Shown here in pieces: positions 9,208 to 16,619 of a stretch of 64,000 bases of DNA. The first letter of the stretch is position 1. Every line of letters starts with the position of its first letter. The notes under the pieces were generated by a model. The model saw only the letters and a list, made by a program, of their open reading frames with translations. It did no database searches and had not been told where the DNA came from. Position numbers and translations under genes: made by a program. This DNA comes from RGIG7179 sp051893555 (lineage in GTDB: Bacteria; Bacillota; Clostridia; Peptostreptococcales; Anaerovoracaceae): contig JBJFHL010000086.1 in assembly GCA_051893555.1 (NCBI GenBank), positions 22,907-86,906 of the forward strand, written 5' to 3'.

Positions 9208-9461
9208 GTTGTATATAATGCAAAAAACGATTGTCTCATACAACCTCTGAACATTTCAACACGAAAAAACCAGCTTCATGTTGTATGAAATAAGTAAAAC
9301 CAAAGATTGATACAACCGAAAATGAAATTTCTTCACATTCGGTTGTATCAATTTCATTTTTCGCAGAAATGATACAACATCATGCAGCAGAACTGCCCTA
9401 ATTCCGGCTGCGATTCAGAGGCATGTTGTATGGAAGTACTGATTATCAAAATTCATACAAC
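9208..9461. repeat. Four-copy array of GTTGTAT-N23-ATACAAC units
   Basis: The 7-mer GTTGTAT and its complement ATACAAC alternate: 9208/9238, 9280/9310, 9342/9372 and 9425/9455. In all four pairs the two half-sites start exactly 30 bp apart (23-bp spacer), while the spacers differ in sequence and the units are 62-83 bp apart. The half-site often extends to GTTGTAT(G/C)A. One inter-unit segment also forms a 14-bp hairpin (TTGATACAACCGAA at 9307-9320 with its complement at 9338-9351). No convincing gene lies between 9028 and 9534. The fixed spacing, close to three helical turns, suggests a protein-binding or recombination array. See findings. Confidence 0.8.
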
Positions 9462-9534
9462 GTTGACGGTAGGCCCCGGCAGTGCTCCCTATGCATCTGC
9501 AGTTTCTCACTCACTTCAGCGGCACTGCAGTCAG

Positions 9535-9569
9535 AAAAAATGCCTGCACATTTTTCTGCGCAGGCATTG
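9535..9569 (-). terminator. Rho-independent terminator of serC
   Basis: ATGCCTGC (9540-9547) pairs with GCAGGCAT (9560-9567). On the minus strand the stem ends in a six-T run. It lies 33 bp past the serC stop. Confidence 0.85.
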
Positions 9570-9601
9570 GTGATAAGCATAGTATGTTTTCTGTTCTATT
9601 T

Positions 9602-10699
9602 CTATTTCGCGTTTTCCGCTTCGAACTTCTGCATGAAAGCGATCAGTTTTTCCACGCCTTCCTTCGGCATGGCGTTATAGATGGAAGCGCGCATGCCGCC
9701 GATGGAGCGGTGGCCGGCCAGGTTAATCAGACCTTCTGCCTTGGCATCTGCGACGAACTTCTTATCCAGATCTGCATCTCCCGTTACAAATACCACGTTC
9801 ATCAGGGAGCGGTCTTCCTTTGCAACCGGGCAGCGGAACAGCTTGCTGGCATCGATGGCATCATACAGCAGTGCCGCCTTTTCTTCGTTGGCTTTCTGCT
9901 GTGCTTCAATGCCTCCCTTTTCCAGCAGATACTTGAACACTTCACCGGCTACATAGATGGAGAAGCACGGAGGGGTATTGTACATGGAATCGTTGTCTGC
10001 ATGGATCTTATAATCCAGGTAGGTCGGAACGGATGCATCCGCATGACCGATCAGATCCTCCCGCACGATGACGATGGTCACGCCGGCAGGAGCTACATTC
10101 TTCTGCGCACCGGCCCAGATCAGGCCGAATTTGCTTACATCCACCTTTCTGGACAGAATGTTGGATGACATATCGGAAACCAGAGGAATGTCGCCTGTTT
10201 CCGGAATATAGTTGTATTCGGTTCCGTAGATGGTGTTATTGTCCGTGAAGTATACGTAATCCGCATCCGGACGGAAGTCTTCCTTCTTTACCTTCGGGAT
10301 CCAGGTGAAGGTATCCTCTTCGGAGGAAGCCACCACTTTGATATCACCAAACTTGGTTGCTTCTTTATATGCCTTCTTCGCCCAGGTACCGGTTACGATG
10401 TAGTCCGCTTTTTTGGAGTCCTTCAGCAGATTTAACGGCACCATGGAAAACTGAAGCGTACCGCCACCCTGTAAGAACAGTACTTTATAATTGTCCGGAA
10501 TGTTCATCAGCTTTCTTAAGTTTACTTCTGCATCTTCCGCGATTTTCTTAAACTCCTTAGATCGATGACTCATCTCCATGACAGATTGTCCGGAGCCTTC
10601 ATAGTTCAGCAGGCTTGCCTGGACCTTCTCCAGCACTTCCAGCGGCAACATGGACGGGCCGGCAGAGAAATTGTAAACACGATCATACTTGGTTGTCAT
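9602..10699 (-). CDS. serC: Phosphoserine aminotransferase
   Basis: 365 aa. PLP enzyme converting 3-phosphohydroxypyruvate and glutamate to O-phosphoserine. The class-V aminotransferase signature begins NFSAGPSMLPLEVLE near the N-terminus, with SGQSVMEMSHRSKEF following; the PLP lysine lies in the GLIWAGAQKNVAPAG segment at about residue 195-200, and GHRSIGGMRASIYNAMP near the C-terminus is the substrate-phosphate loop. The ATG at 10699 has GGAGG ten bases upstream. It is transcribed divergently from serA, so both probably share the 126-bp intergenic control region. Confidence 0.96.
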   Translation of the reverse strand: MTTKYDRVYNFSAGPSMLPLEVLEKVQASLLNYEGSGQSVMEMSHRSKEFKKIAEDAEVNLRKLMNIPDNYKVLFLQGGGTLQFSMVPLNLLKDSKKADYIVTGTWAKKAYKEATKFGDIKVVASSEEDTFTWIPKVKKEDFRPDADYVYFTDNNTIYGTEYNYIPETGDIPLVSDMSSNILSRKVDVSKFGLIWAGAQKNVAPAGVTIVIVREDLIGHADASVPTYLDYKIHADNDSMYNTPPCFSIYVAGEVFKYLLEKGGIEAQQKANEEKAALLYDAIDASKLFRCPVAKEDRSLMNVVFVTGDADLDKKFVADAKAEGLINLAGHRSIGGMRASIYNAMPKEGVEKLIAFMQKFEAENAK

Positions 10700-10736
10700 T
10701 TTAATAAGTCCTCCTCTAAATCTAAAAAGTTTTGTT

Positions 10737-10779
10737 TTGAAAACTGTTTCATATACCGTCTAAATGTGGTATATTTAGA
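10737..10779 (+). promoter_or_regulatory. serC/serA intergenic region with inverted repeat
   Basis: TCTAAAT (10759-10765) and ATTTAGA (10773-10779) form an inverted repeat with a 7-bp centre midway between the two divergent starts. A TTGAAA at 10737 with CTAAAT 17 bp later could be a weak sigma-70 promoter for serA. Whether the repeat is an operator is a guess. Confidence 0.35.
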
Positions 10780-10825
10780 TAGTTACCACAAATTTCTGAA
10801 ATTACACAACGCAGGAGGAAAAAAA

Positions 10826-11956
10826 ATGTATCAAATCGCGACCCTTAATAAAATCTCCAAAGTCGGACTTGCTGAACTGACGCCGGAGTATATGGTAATC
10901 GAAGACACCGCCAAAGCAGACGGCATTCTGGTGAGAAGTGCAGACATGCTCTCCATGGAATTCAGCAGTGAACTGAAGGCCATTGCAAGAGCTGGTGCAG
11001 GTGTAAATAACATTCCTCTGGACCGGTGCGCAGAATCCGGCATCGTTGTATTCAATACGCCGGGTGCAAATGCCAATGCCGTAAAGGAACTGACCATCTC
11101 CGGTCTGCTGCTGGCAGCAAGACATATTCCGGCTGCTCTGTCCTGGGCAAAAGGTCTGACCGAGGATGTGAGCAAGACGGTGGAAAAAGGCAAATCCCAG
11201 TTTGCAGGAACAGAAATCACAGGAAAAACGCTGGGTGTCGCAGGACTTGGTGCCATCGGCCGTAAGGTTGCTGCTGCTGCAGAAGCTCTGGGCATGAAGG
11301 TCTGCGGCTATGACCCGTTCTTCACCGGCGAAGCGGACTTTACCGTTTATGAAGATCTGAAGGAAATGCTGGCAGTCTGTGATTATGTGACCATCCACAT
11401 TCCTGCCAACGACAGCACCAAGGGTATGTTCAACAAAGATCTGTTTGCTGCCATGAAGGACGGCACGGTTCTGCTGAACTTCTCCAGAGACAAGCTGGTC
11501 AACGACGTGGATCTGCTGGTTGCCATCGAAACCGGAAAGATTTCGCAGTACATCACAGACTTCCCGAATGACAACCTGGTGGGCAGAGACGGTGTGGTTC
11601 TGCTGCCGCATCTGGGTGCTTCCACGGCAGAAGCAGAAGATAACTGCGCCGTGATGGCAGTGAAGGAAATCCGGGACTACTTCGAGAACGGAAACGTAAT
11701 CAATTCCGTCAACTTCCCGAAGGCAGACCTGGGTCCGATCAGCGGCAATGTACGAATCGCCTTTATGACGAAGGATCTGGACAATCCGGTGGAAGCCATG
11801 ACCGCACATCTGTCAGAAGCCGGCATGGCAATCAAACGCATAGTAGGCGGAAACAAGAAGGGCTTCGGCTATGTACTGGCTGAACTGGACACTGTTGAGA
11901 AGCCGGGTCTGATTTTCCATGACGAGCACATTATTTCCATCCGGGAAATCAAATAG
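10826..11956 (+). CDS. serA: D-3-phosphoglycerate dehydrogenase
   Basis: 376 aa; the ATG at 10826 follows AGGAGG (10813-10818). It oxidises 3-phosphoglycerate to 3-phosphohydroxypyruvate with NAD. The NAD-binding loop is GVAGLGAIGRKV (about residues 137-148); VFNTPGANANAVKELT, the Arg/Glu/His catalytic region and LLPHLGASTAEAEDN near 258-272 match the D-2-hydroxyacid dehydrogenase family. The C-terminal 70 residues resemble an ACT regulatory domain (RIAFMTKDLDNPVEAMTAHL), but the protein lacks the long intervening domain of 520-aa SerA forms. It is followed 16 bp later by the DUF815 gene. Confidence 0.95.
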   Translation: MYQIATLNKISKVGLAELTPEYMVIEDTAKADGILVRSADMLSMEFSSELKAIARAGAGVNNIPLDRCAESGIVVFNTPGANANAVKELTISGLLLAARHIPAALSWAKGLTEDVSKTVEKGKSQFAGTEITGKTLGVAGLGAIGRKVAAAAEALGMKVCGYDPFFTGEADFTVYEDLKEMLAVCDYVTIHIPANDSTKGMFNKDLFAAMKDGTVLLNFSRDKLVNDVDLLVAIETGKISQYITDFPNDNLVGRDGVVLLPHLGASTAEAEDNCAVMAVKEIRDYFENGNVINSVNFPKADLGPISGNVRIAFMTKDLDNPVEAMTAHLSEAGMAIKRIVGGNKKGFGYVLAELDTVEKPGLIFHDEHIISIREIK

Positions 11957-11972
11957 TCGGAGATGATATAAA

Positions 11973-13169
11973 ATGAACGGAACATCTCTGAATCAGCTTT
12001 CTCATCGTCTCAATGCACTGACCATCTTCCGCGGTATCGCGGAAGAACCGGTCATCTGCGGTCTGGAAGATCTGCTGTTTGCCATCGAGCAGCTGGATCT
12101 GGATGCCCAGCTGGGCTGCTACGGTGCCTTCTGTCAGGCCGTCTTCGAGGAAGGCGGCGATCTGAGTCAGGCCATCTGCCGCATCGCGCTGGAAGACGAG
12201 AATTTCTATATCATCGGCCGCGCCCGCGGGGAACAGATGACACCTGCCATCGACGAAGCGCTGGAAGCAGAGCTGGCATTACTGCAGGAGGTTTCCCGGC
12301 TGACGCCGGCAATGCTGCAGGAAGAAATTGCTTACGACGGCTTTCTGCCCGGCTGGACGGTTTCCGATACGGATATCCGTGCCGCTTACCACGAACAGAT
12401 CGCAAATATTGCATCCACCGGCTACGGCATTTTCGCCCGTTACAACGGTTTCACCGTAAAAGACGGCCAACTGGTGCCGATCCGCAGCATGGACACCCAA
12501 ACCCTGGACAGCCTTTACGGTTATGAGAGAGAGCGGAATCTGGTTCTCGAAAATACCCGGGCTCTGGTGGAAGGCGGAAAGGCCTGTAATGTGCTGCTCT
12601 ACGGCGATGCAGGAACCGGAAAAAGCTCTACCATCAAGGCAGTTGCACGGCATTTCTTCGACCGGGGACTGCGCATTGTGGAATTTAAGAAAAACCAGCT
12701 GGCAGATATCCTGCCGATTATGGAATTTCTCTCTGACATTCCGCTGAAGTTCATCTTCTACATTGATGACCTGAGTTTCTCCGCCAATGATGATACCTTC
12801 TGTGAACTGAAGGGAATTCTGGAGGGCAGTGCTGCCAGTTATGCAGGCAATATCGCCATTTATGCCACCAGCAACCGCCGCCATCTGGTCAAGGAATCCA
12901 TGGAAGACCGGGTAGGAAATCAGCTTCATGTAAACGATACGCTGCAGGAGACCATGAGCCTTGCAGCCCGGTTTGGTCTCACCATCACCTTTTCCAAGCC
13001 GGAAAAGGATCTGTATCTGGAGATTGTCCGGAGTCTGGCTGCCGATTACGGCATCGACCTTCCGGATGAAGAGCTTTGCCGCCGTGCAGAAGCCTTCGCC
13101 ATTCGCCAGAACGGCCGCAGTCCGCGAACGGCCAAGCAGTTCCTCCAGCTGACGAAAATCGGCCTTTAG
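11973..13169 (+). CDS. DUF815 AAA-type ATPase
   Basis: 398 aa. The C-terminal half is the DUF815 P-loop domain: Walker A GDAGTGKSS at about residues 208-216, Walker B FIFYIDDLSF at about 258-267, and a sensor-like IAIYATSNRRHLVKE. The N-terminal 160 residues are helical with no recognised motif. DUF815 proteins are widespread in Clostridia, often adjacent to housekeeping genes, with no established role. Short spacing to serA suggests co-transcription; a terminator follows. Confidence 0.88.
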   Translation: MNGTSLNQLSHRLNALTIFRGIAEEPVICGLEDLLFAIEQLDLDAQLGCYGAFCQAVFEEGGDLSQAICRIALEDENFYIIGRARGEQMTPAIDEALEAELALLQEVSRLTPAMLQEEIAYDGFLPGWTVSDTDIRAAYHEQIANIASTGYGIFARYNGFTVKDGQLVPIRSMDTQTLDSLYGYERERNLVLENTRALVEGGKACNVLLYGDAGTGKSSTIKAVARHFFDRGLRIVEFKKNQLADILPIMEFLSDIPLKFIFYIDDLSFSANDDTFCELKGILEGSAASYAGNIAIYATSNRRHLVKESMEDRVGNQLHVNDTLQETMSLAARFGLTITFSKPEKDLYLEIVRSLAADYGIDLPDEELCRRAEAFAIRQNGRSPRTAKQFLQLTKIGL

Positions 13170-13192
13170 AAAAAGACAAAAAAAACAAACAA

Positions 13193-13240
13193 ACCGCCCT
13201 GCCGGGAAACCAAATCATCACTCCCAGGGGCGGTATTTTT
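13193..13240 (+). terminator. Terminator of serA-DUF815 operon
   Basis: ACCGCCC pairs with GGGCGGT across a 31-nt interval that itself partly pairs (GGGA/TCCC), followed by ATTTTT. Confidence 0.75.
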
Positions 13241-13255
13241 ATGCCTTCCATATGG

Positions 13256-14254
13256 TCATGCAATCAGCAGCGGTACCAGAACAGGCACCGCGATGCACAT
13301 GAGAAAACCGCTCATAAACGAATAGACAATGATGTCGCTGCGGGTGGATTTTTCCACGATAGGCAGGCAGATATCCATGGCACAGACGCCGGGAACCGCC
13401 GTACATTCCAGATATCCGAAAACCCTGGCAAACATGGGAACGCCTATGATGCCAAGCACTTCCCGCATTACATTATGCATGAAGGAGACGGCACCAGCCA
13501 CCGTATGGCCGGCCTCGGTAATGAGACCGGGCGCCAGAGTATACCAGCCGAAGCCGGCGGAAACCGCCGCGCTTTCTGCAATGGTCAGAGAAGAAACACA
13601 TCCGTACAGCACACCGCCTGCCAGAGAGCCGGCAACTGCCAGAAGCGGAATCACGATGACCTTCACGCCCACATGCTTCAGATGCTCTGCAATTTCTCCC
13701 GTCAGCCCCAGGCTGAATCCGATCACCCCAAGGATCAGACAGACCCCTGCCATCAACAGATCACCGCAGACTGCGTGGAAGCTCTGCATCGCCGCATCGG
13801 TCGACGCAAGACGGGGAACCAGCAGATAGCCGAAAAGCATGCCGCATGCCACGAACCCGAGAATCAGCAGCGTCATCTTCAGATCGCCGGATGAATCCGC
13901 ATTTTTCGAGGCGGGTTTCTGATCGGTAGGAACATCCTCAGAAGAATCCCCCTTCGGCAAACCGTAACGGTCGAGACGGAAGATTTTGCGCCCAAGGGTT
14001 ACAAACACCATGCTTCCCCCGACAGCCGCTGCAGTCACCAGCACCGCCTGCAAACCGATCGTCCCCAGGCTGGAGGTCACCTCCTCATCGGAGCCCATCT
14101 CCAAACCCATGATAAAAACGAGGGTACAGATAATTCCCGTCATAGCCGGATTCAGGAAGCCGAAATGCGATGCTTTCTCCCGCAGCCGGCTGGCAGTGAA
14201 ATAGCACGCCAGCATGATCCCCCAGTATAAAACCAGCAGTTTTACCGTATCCAT
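13256..14254 (-). CDS. LysO-family lysine exporter, paralogue 2
   Basis: 332 aa; the ATG at 14254 is used because AGGTG lies six bases upstream, although a GTG at 14263 immediately after the previous stop is possible. It has about eight to ten membrane segments, the N-terminal motif FIMGLEMGSDEEVTSSLGTIG and the C-terminal AGFGWYTLAPGLITEAG, HNVMREVLGIIG and CLPIVEKSTRSD, all typical of LysO (YbjE, Lys_export, PF03956), which exports L-lysine. A hydrophilic linker (about residues 100-125) separates the two halves. It is translationally linked to the upstream paralogue, suggesting a heteromeric or dual-specificity exporter. Confidence 0.87.
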   Translation of the reverse strand: MDTVKLLVLYWGIMLACYFTASRLREKASHFGFLNPAMTGIICTLVFIMGLEMGSDEEVTSSLGTIGLQAVLVTAAAVGGSMVFVTLGRKIFRLDRYGLPKGDSSEDVPTDQKPASKNADSSGDLKMTLLILGFVACGMLFGYLLVPRLASTDAAMQSFHAVCGDLLMAGVCLILGVIGFSLGLTGEIAEHLKHVGVKVIVIPLLAVAGSLAGGVLYGCVSSLTIAESAAVSAGFGWYTLAPGLITEAGHTVAGAVSFMHNVMREVLGIIGVPMFARVFGYLECTAVPGVCAMDICLPIVEKSTRSDIIVYSFMSGFLMCIAVPVLVPLLIA

Positions 14255-14263
14255 GCGCTTCAC

Positions 14264-15283
14264 CTAACCGATCATCACCGGCACCAGAACAGGAACCAGA
14301 ATACTGAGCATTACCCCGGACACGAAGGAATACACCGCGATGTCACTGCATGTGGATTTTTCTACGATCGGCAGGCACACATCCATGGCGGCAGCCCCCG
14401 GCATGCCGGTCGTCTCTATGTACCCGACCTTTTTCGCAACCACAGGGATCAGTACAATCGAAAAGAGTTCCCGCATGACGTTATGTAAAAAGGATACCGC
14501 GCTGGCTGTCACATAGCCCTTTTCCATGATGATCCCAGGTGCCAGAGAATACCAGCCGAAGCCGGCGCCAATGGCCAGGCATTCTCGCACAGACAGATCC
14601 ATGAACAGACTGCACAGCAGCGCGCCCCCCAGTGTGCCCACGATGACTGCTGCCGGAAAGACCAGGATTCGCAGACCAACCTTCCGGAAATTATCGATGA
14701 CCGTGCCTTCCAGGCCCAGGTCCATGCCCACGAAGATCAGCAGCAGGCAAAGCCCGATCTTGATGCCCAGTCCGGCCAGGCTGTCAAATGTATCCATATT
14801 TCCGGCGAAGGCTCTCCGGATCACCACATATCCGAACACCATACCAATCACCACCGAAACAAGAATGGCGATGGTGGTGGAATTACCGCTTTTCTTTTCT
14901 TCCTCAGCAGGTTCCGCAGCGGATTCTTCCTGGGATGTTTTCATGATCTGATCCGGTACTTTTTCCGTCTCCGCCGCAGCCGTCCCATCCTGCAGTCTTC
15001 CATATCGGTCGATTTTCATCACATGGCGGGCCAGCCAGATGGCCGCCACCGAAAAGCTCATAATCACAACCGTCATGAGAAACGCGGAAACACCGATGGT
15101 GCTGATATTGGCCGTAACCTCCTCATTGGATCCCATCCGCATGCCCATCATAAGAACCAGGATCACCAGGGCAACAAGCTGCACCTTTCCGGTCCAGCCC
15201 AGGTTCTGCCGCACGCCGCGGAGTCTGCTTCCCAGAATATATCCTACCAGTGTAATACCAAGATACAGAATCAGATCGCCCAT
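14264..15283 (-). CDS. LysO-family lysine exporter, paralogue 1
   Basis: 339 aa; the ATG at 15283 (MGDLILYLGIT) is chosen for AGGAGTG just upstream, discarding about 30 upstream in-frame codons. It has the same architecture as the next gene: MGMRMGSNEEVTANISTIG after the second membrane segment, a charged linker at about 110-150, then FVGMDLGLEG, AGFGWYSLAPGIIMEKG, HNVMRELFSIVL and CLPIVEKSTCSD. The pair overlap closely and are diverged copies. The 5' leader holds an 11-bp direct repeat TCCGGCAAATG (15305, 15319). No lysine riboswitch fold was recognised in the short upstream region. Confidence 0.87.
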   Translation of the reverse strand: MGDLILYLGITLVGYILGSRLRGVRQNLGWTGKVQLVALVILVLMMGMRMGSNEEVTANISTIGVSAFLMTVVIMSFSVAAIWLARHVMKIDRYGRLQDGTAAAETEKVPDQIMKTSQEESAAEPAEEEKKSGNSTTIAILVSVVIGMVFGYVVIRRAFAGNMDTFDSLAGLGIKIGLCLLLIFVGMDLGLEGTVIDNFRKVGLRILVFPAAVIVGTLGGALLCSLFMDLSVRECLAIGAGFGWYSLAPGIIMEKGYVTASAVSFLHNVMRELFSIVLIPVVAKKVGYIETTGMPGAAAMDVCLPIVEKSTCSDIAVYSFVSGVMLSILVPVLVPVMIG

Positions 15284-15356
15284 TGTTCTATCACTCCTTC
15301 TTTCTCCGGCAAATGTCATCCGGCAAATGCCCGCTCTCTTGATTATACAGTTTTCC

Positions 15357-15385
15357 TTGACAAAAGTCCACACACATTATATTCT
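15357..15385 (+). promoter_or_regulatory. Sigma-70 promoter of pyrR
   Basis: TTGACA at 15357-15362, 17-bp spacer, TATTCT at 15380-15385 (TATATT also overlaps). The start codon is 63 bp downstream. Confidence 0.6.
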
Positions 15386-15447
15386 TTATTTTATAGAAGC
15401 GGGCTGTCCCATGCGGCACGTTCTGGCAGAAAACGGAGGAAGATGAC

Positions 15448-15996
15448 ATGAAAGTACGCGCAAACCTGATGAATGCCGACGATATGAATCGTGCTTTGAA
15501 ACGGATTTCCCATCAGATCCTGGAACGGAACCAGGGGGCGGACCATATCGTTCTGCTGGGGATCAAACGCCGCGGGATTCCGCTGGCAGAACTCCTGGCG
15601 AATCATCTCCATACCATTGAAGGGGTTCAGGTTCCGGTGGGTCAGCTTGACATCAGCCGTTTTCGGGATGACCGCAGCCGGGATGCAGGCGAAGATACCA
15701 GCCGTATCCCTGTGGATATCACCGGCAAGCATGTCATTCTGGTGGACGACGTGCTATATACCGGACGGACAGTCCGGGCAGCTCTGGATGCCGTTTCCGC
15801 ACACGGACGTGCTACTTCCATTCAGCTGGCAGTCCTCATTGACCGGGGCCACCGGGAGCTTCCGATCCGTGCGGATTATGTAGGCAAAAATGTACCCACC
15901 TCCAAGTCCGAATTTGTCGCCGTATACTTGGAATCTTCCGATGGCAGAACCGGCGTGGAGCTGCTGGGGAGAGAGGATGATTTGACCCAATTATGA
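15448..15996 (+). CDS. pyrR: Bifunctional pyr operon regulator / uracil phosphoribosyltransferase
   Basis: 182 aa, normal length. PyrR binds UMP/UTP and attenuates pyrimidine operon transcription, with a weak UPRTase activity. The PRPP-binding motif VILVDDVLYTGRTVRAALDA is at about residues 94-113, GIKRRGIPLAE near 32-42, and the C-terminal VPTSKSEFVAVYL is conserved. A GGAGGA ribosome-binding site lies at 15435-15440. No pyr biosynthetic genes adjoin it and a terminator follows, so it acts in trans here. The distant uracil/xanthine permease at 35.4 kb and cytidine deaminase at 32 kb are the nearest pyrimidine genes. Confidence 0.95.
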   Translation: MKVRANLMNADDMNRALKRISHQILERNQGADHIVLLGIKRRGIPLAELLANHLHTIEGVQVPVGQLDISRFRDDRSRDAGEDTSRIPVDITGKHVILVDDVLYTGRTVRAALDAVSAHGRATSIQLAVLIDRGHRELPIRADYVGKNVPTSKSEFVAVYLESSDGRTGVELLGREDDLTQL

Positions 15997-16084
15997 TTCG
16001 TCTTGTTCCATTTTCGGTTCAAAATATGTCTTCCCGGCGTTCTGAAAATGCGTATTTTTTCTTCTGGCAGATTTCGAAGTGTGT

Positions 16085-16117
16085 AAAATGGCTGAATACA
16101 GCCATTTTTATTTTTTT
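16085..16117 (+). terminator. Terminator of pyrR
   Basis: AAAATGGCTG (16085-16094) pairs with CAGCCATTTT (16099-16108), then TATTTTTTT. It also insulates the sigma-54 promoter just downstream. Confidence 0.88.
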
Positions 16118-16144
16118 CTGTTTTTTCTTGCCGGTTTTTGGTAC

Positions 16145-16161
16145 TTGGCACGGTTTATGCT
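16145..16161 (+). promoter_or_regulatory. Sigma-54 promoter upstream of the 75-aa orphan gene
   Basis: TTGGCACGGTTTATGCT matches the sigma-54 consensus YTGGCACGrNNNTTGCW at all but one defined position, with GG (16147-16148) and GC (16159-16160) separated by the required 10 bp. The gene start is 164 bp downstream. A TTGACA-N17-TACCAT at 16210-16238 could be a second, sigma-70 promoter. The divergent sequence upstream contains degenerate copies of the TTTGA-type elements seen upstream of the NhaC gene. Confidence 0.8.
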
Positions 16162-16324
16162 ATATATAATGTTAAATTCAAAAAAATGTGTCCTTTCCTG
16201 AGATAAAGATTGACACAAAATCAAAAAGAATGTACCATGAACATAAGCAATCATAAACGTTATTTCATGTACAGACCGTAAGCCAAAGTTCAGTAAAAGT
16301 TTTTAAAATCCGGAGGTAAGTATT

Positions 16325-16552
16325 ATGTCCAAGAAATTACAGGAAATTTTCACAGAAGCATGGGATGCCAATGCAGCAATGTTAGGCGGCGAAGAAAAAA
16401 TCGCAATTCTGAAGACTGCCATGAAAGCGATCGCTGAAAGAGATTACATCGATGTAACCGATGAACAGATCGAAGCAGCCATCAAAGCAGGCGTAAAGGA
16501 AATGGAAGCTGCCAAGGCTGACTTCCTGCTGCAGACCAAGATGATGCGCTAA
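16325..16552 (+). CDS. Small hypothetical protein with sigma-54 promoter
   Basis: 75 aa, not recognised. GGAGG lies ten bases before the ATG and a strong terminator follows, so it is a genuine monocistronic gene. The product is soluble, predicted helical and Lys/Glu-rich (MSKKLQEIFTEAW start; EQIEAAIKAGVKEMEAAKAD near the C-terminus), with no Cys, no signal peptide and no membrane segment. Its sigma-54 promoter and adjacency to the sigma-54 activator suggest that it belongs to the amino-acid catabolic regulon with the NhaC transporter. Function unknown. Confidence 0.8.
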   Translation: MSKKLQEIFTEAWDANAAMLGGEEKIAILKTAMKAIAERDYIDVTDEQIEAAIKAGVKEMEAAKADFLLQTKMMR

Positions 16553-16584
16553 TCATCTGTATCCACAGTAAACACACACACCTT

Positions 16585-16619
16585 AAAAAATCCGCTACAG
16601 ACCGTAGCGGATTTTTTTT
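16585..16619. terminator. Bidirectional terminator between the orphan gene and the sigma-54 activator
   Basis: AAAAAATCCGCTAC pairs with GTAGCGGATTTTTT around AGACC. The T-run on each strand makes it work both ways. The stop codon and last codons of the minus-strand activator lie inside the hairpin. Confidence 0.9.

Noticed and set aside
9208..9461. Integron attC sites or a CRISPR array
   Set aside because: Half-sites differ from attC cores at one position and lack the L boxes and spacing; repeats are 7 bp in alternating orientation with no constant direct repeat and no cas genes.
7711..9569. Anti-phage defence island around the AlbA_2 gene
   Set aside because: No nuclease, methylase or other defence partner lies beside it; flanks are serine metabolism genes.
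9382..9680. Short frames such as the Cys-containing one at 9382-9573
   Set aside because: No ribosome-binding site, they run through the repeat array and the serC terminator, and their composition is not protein-like.
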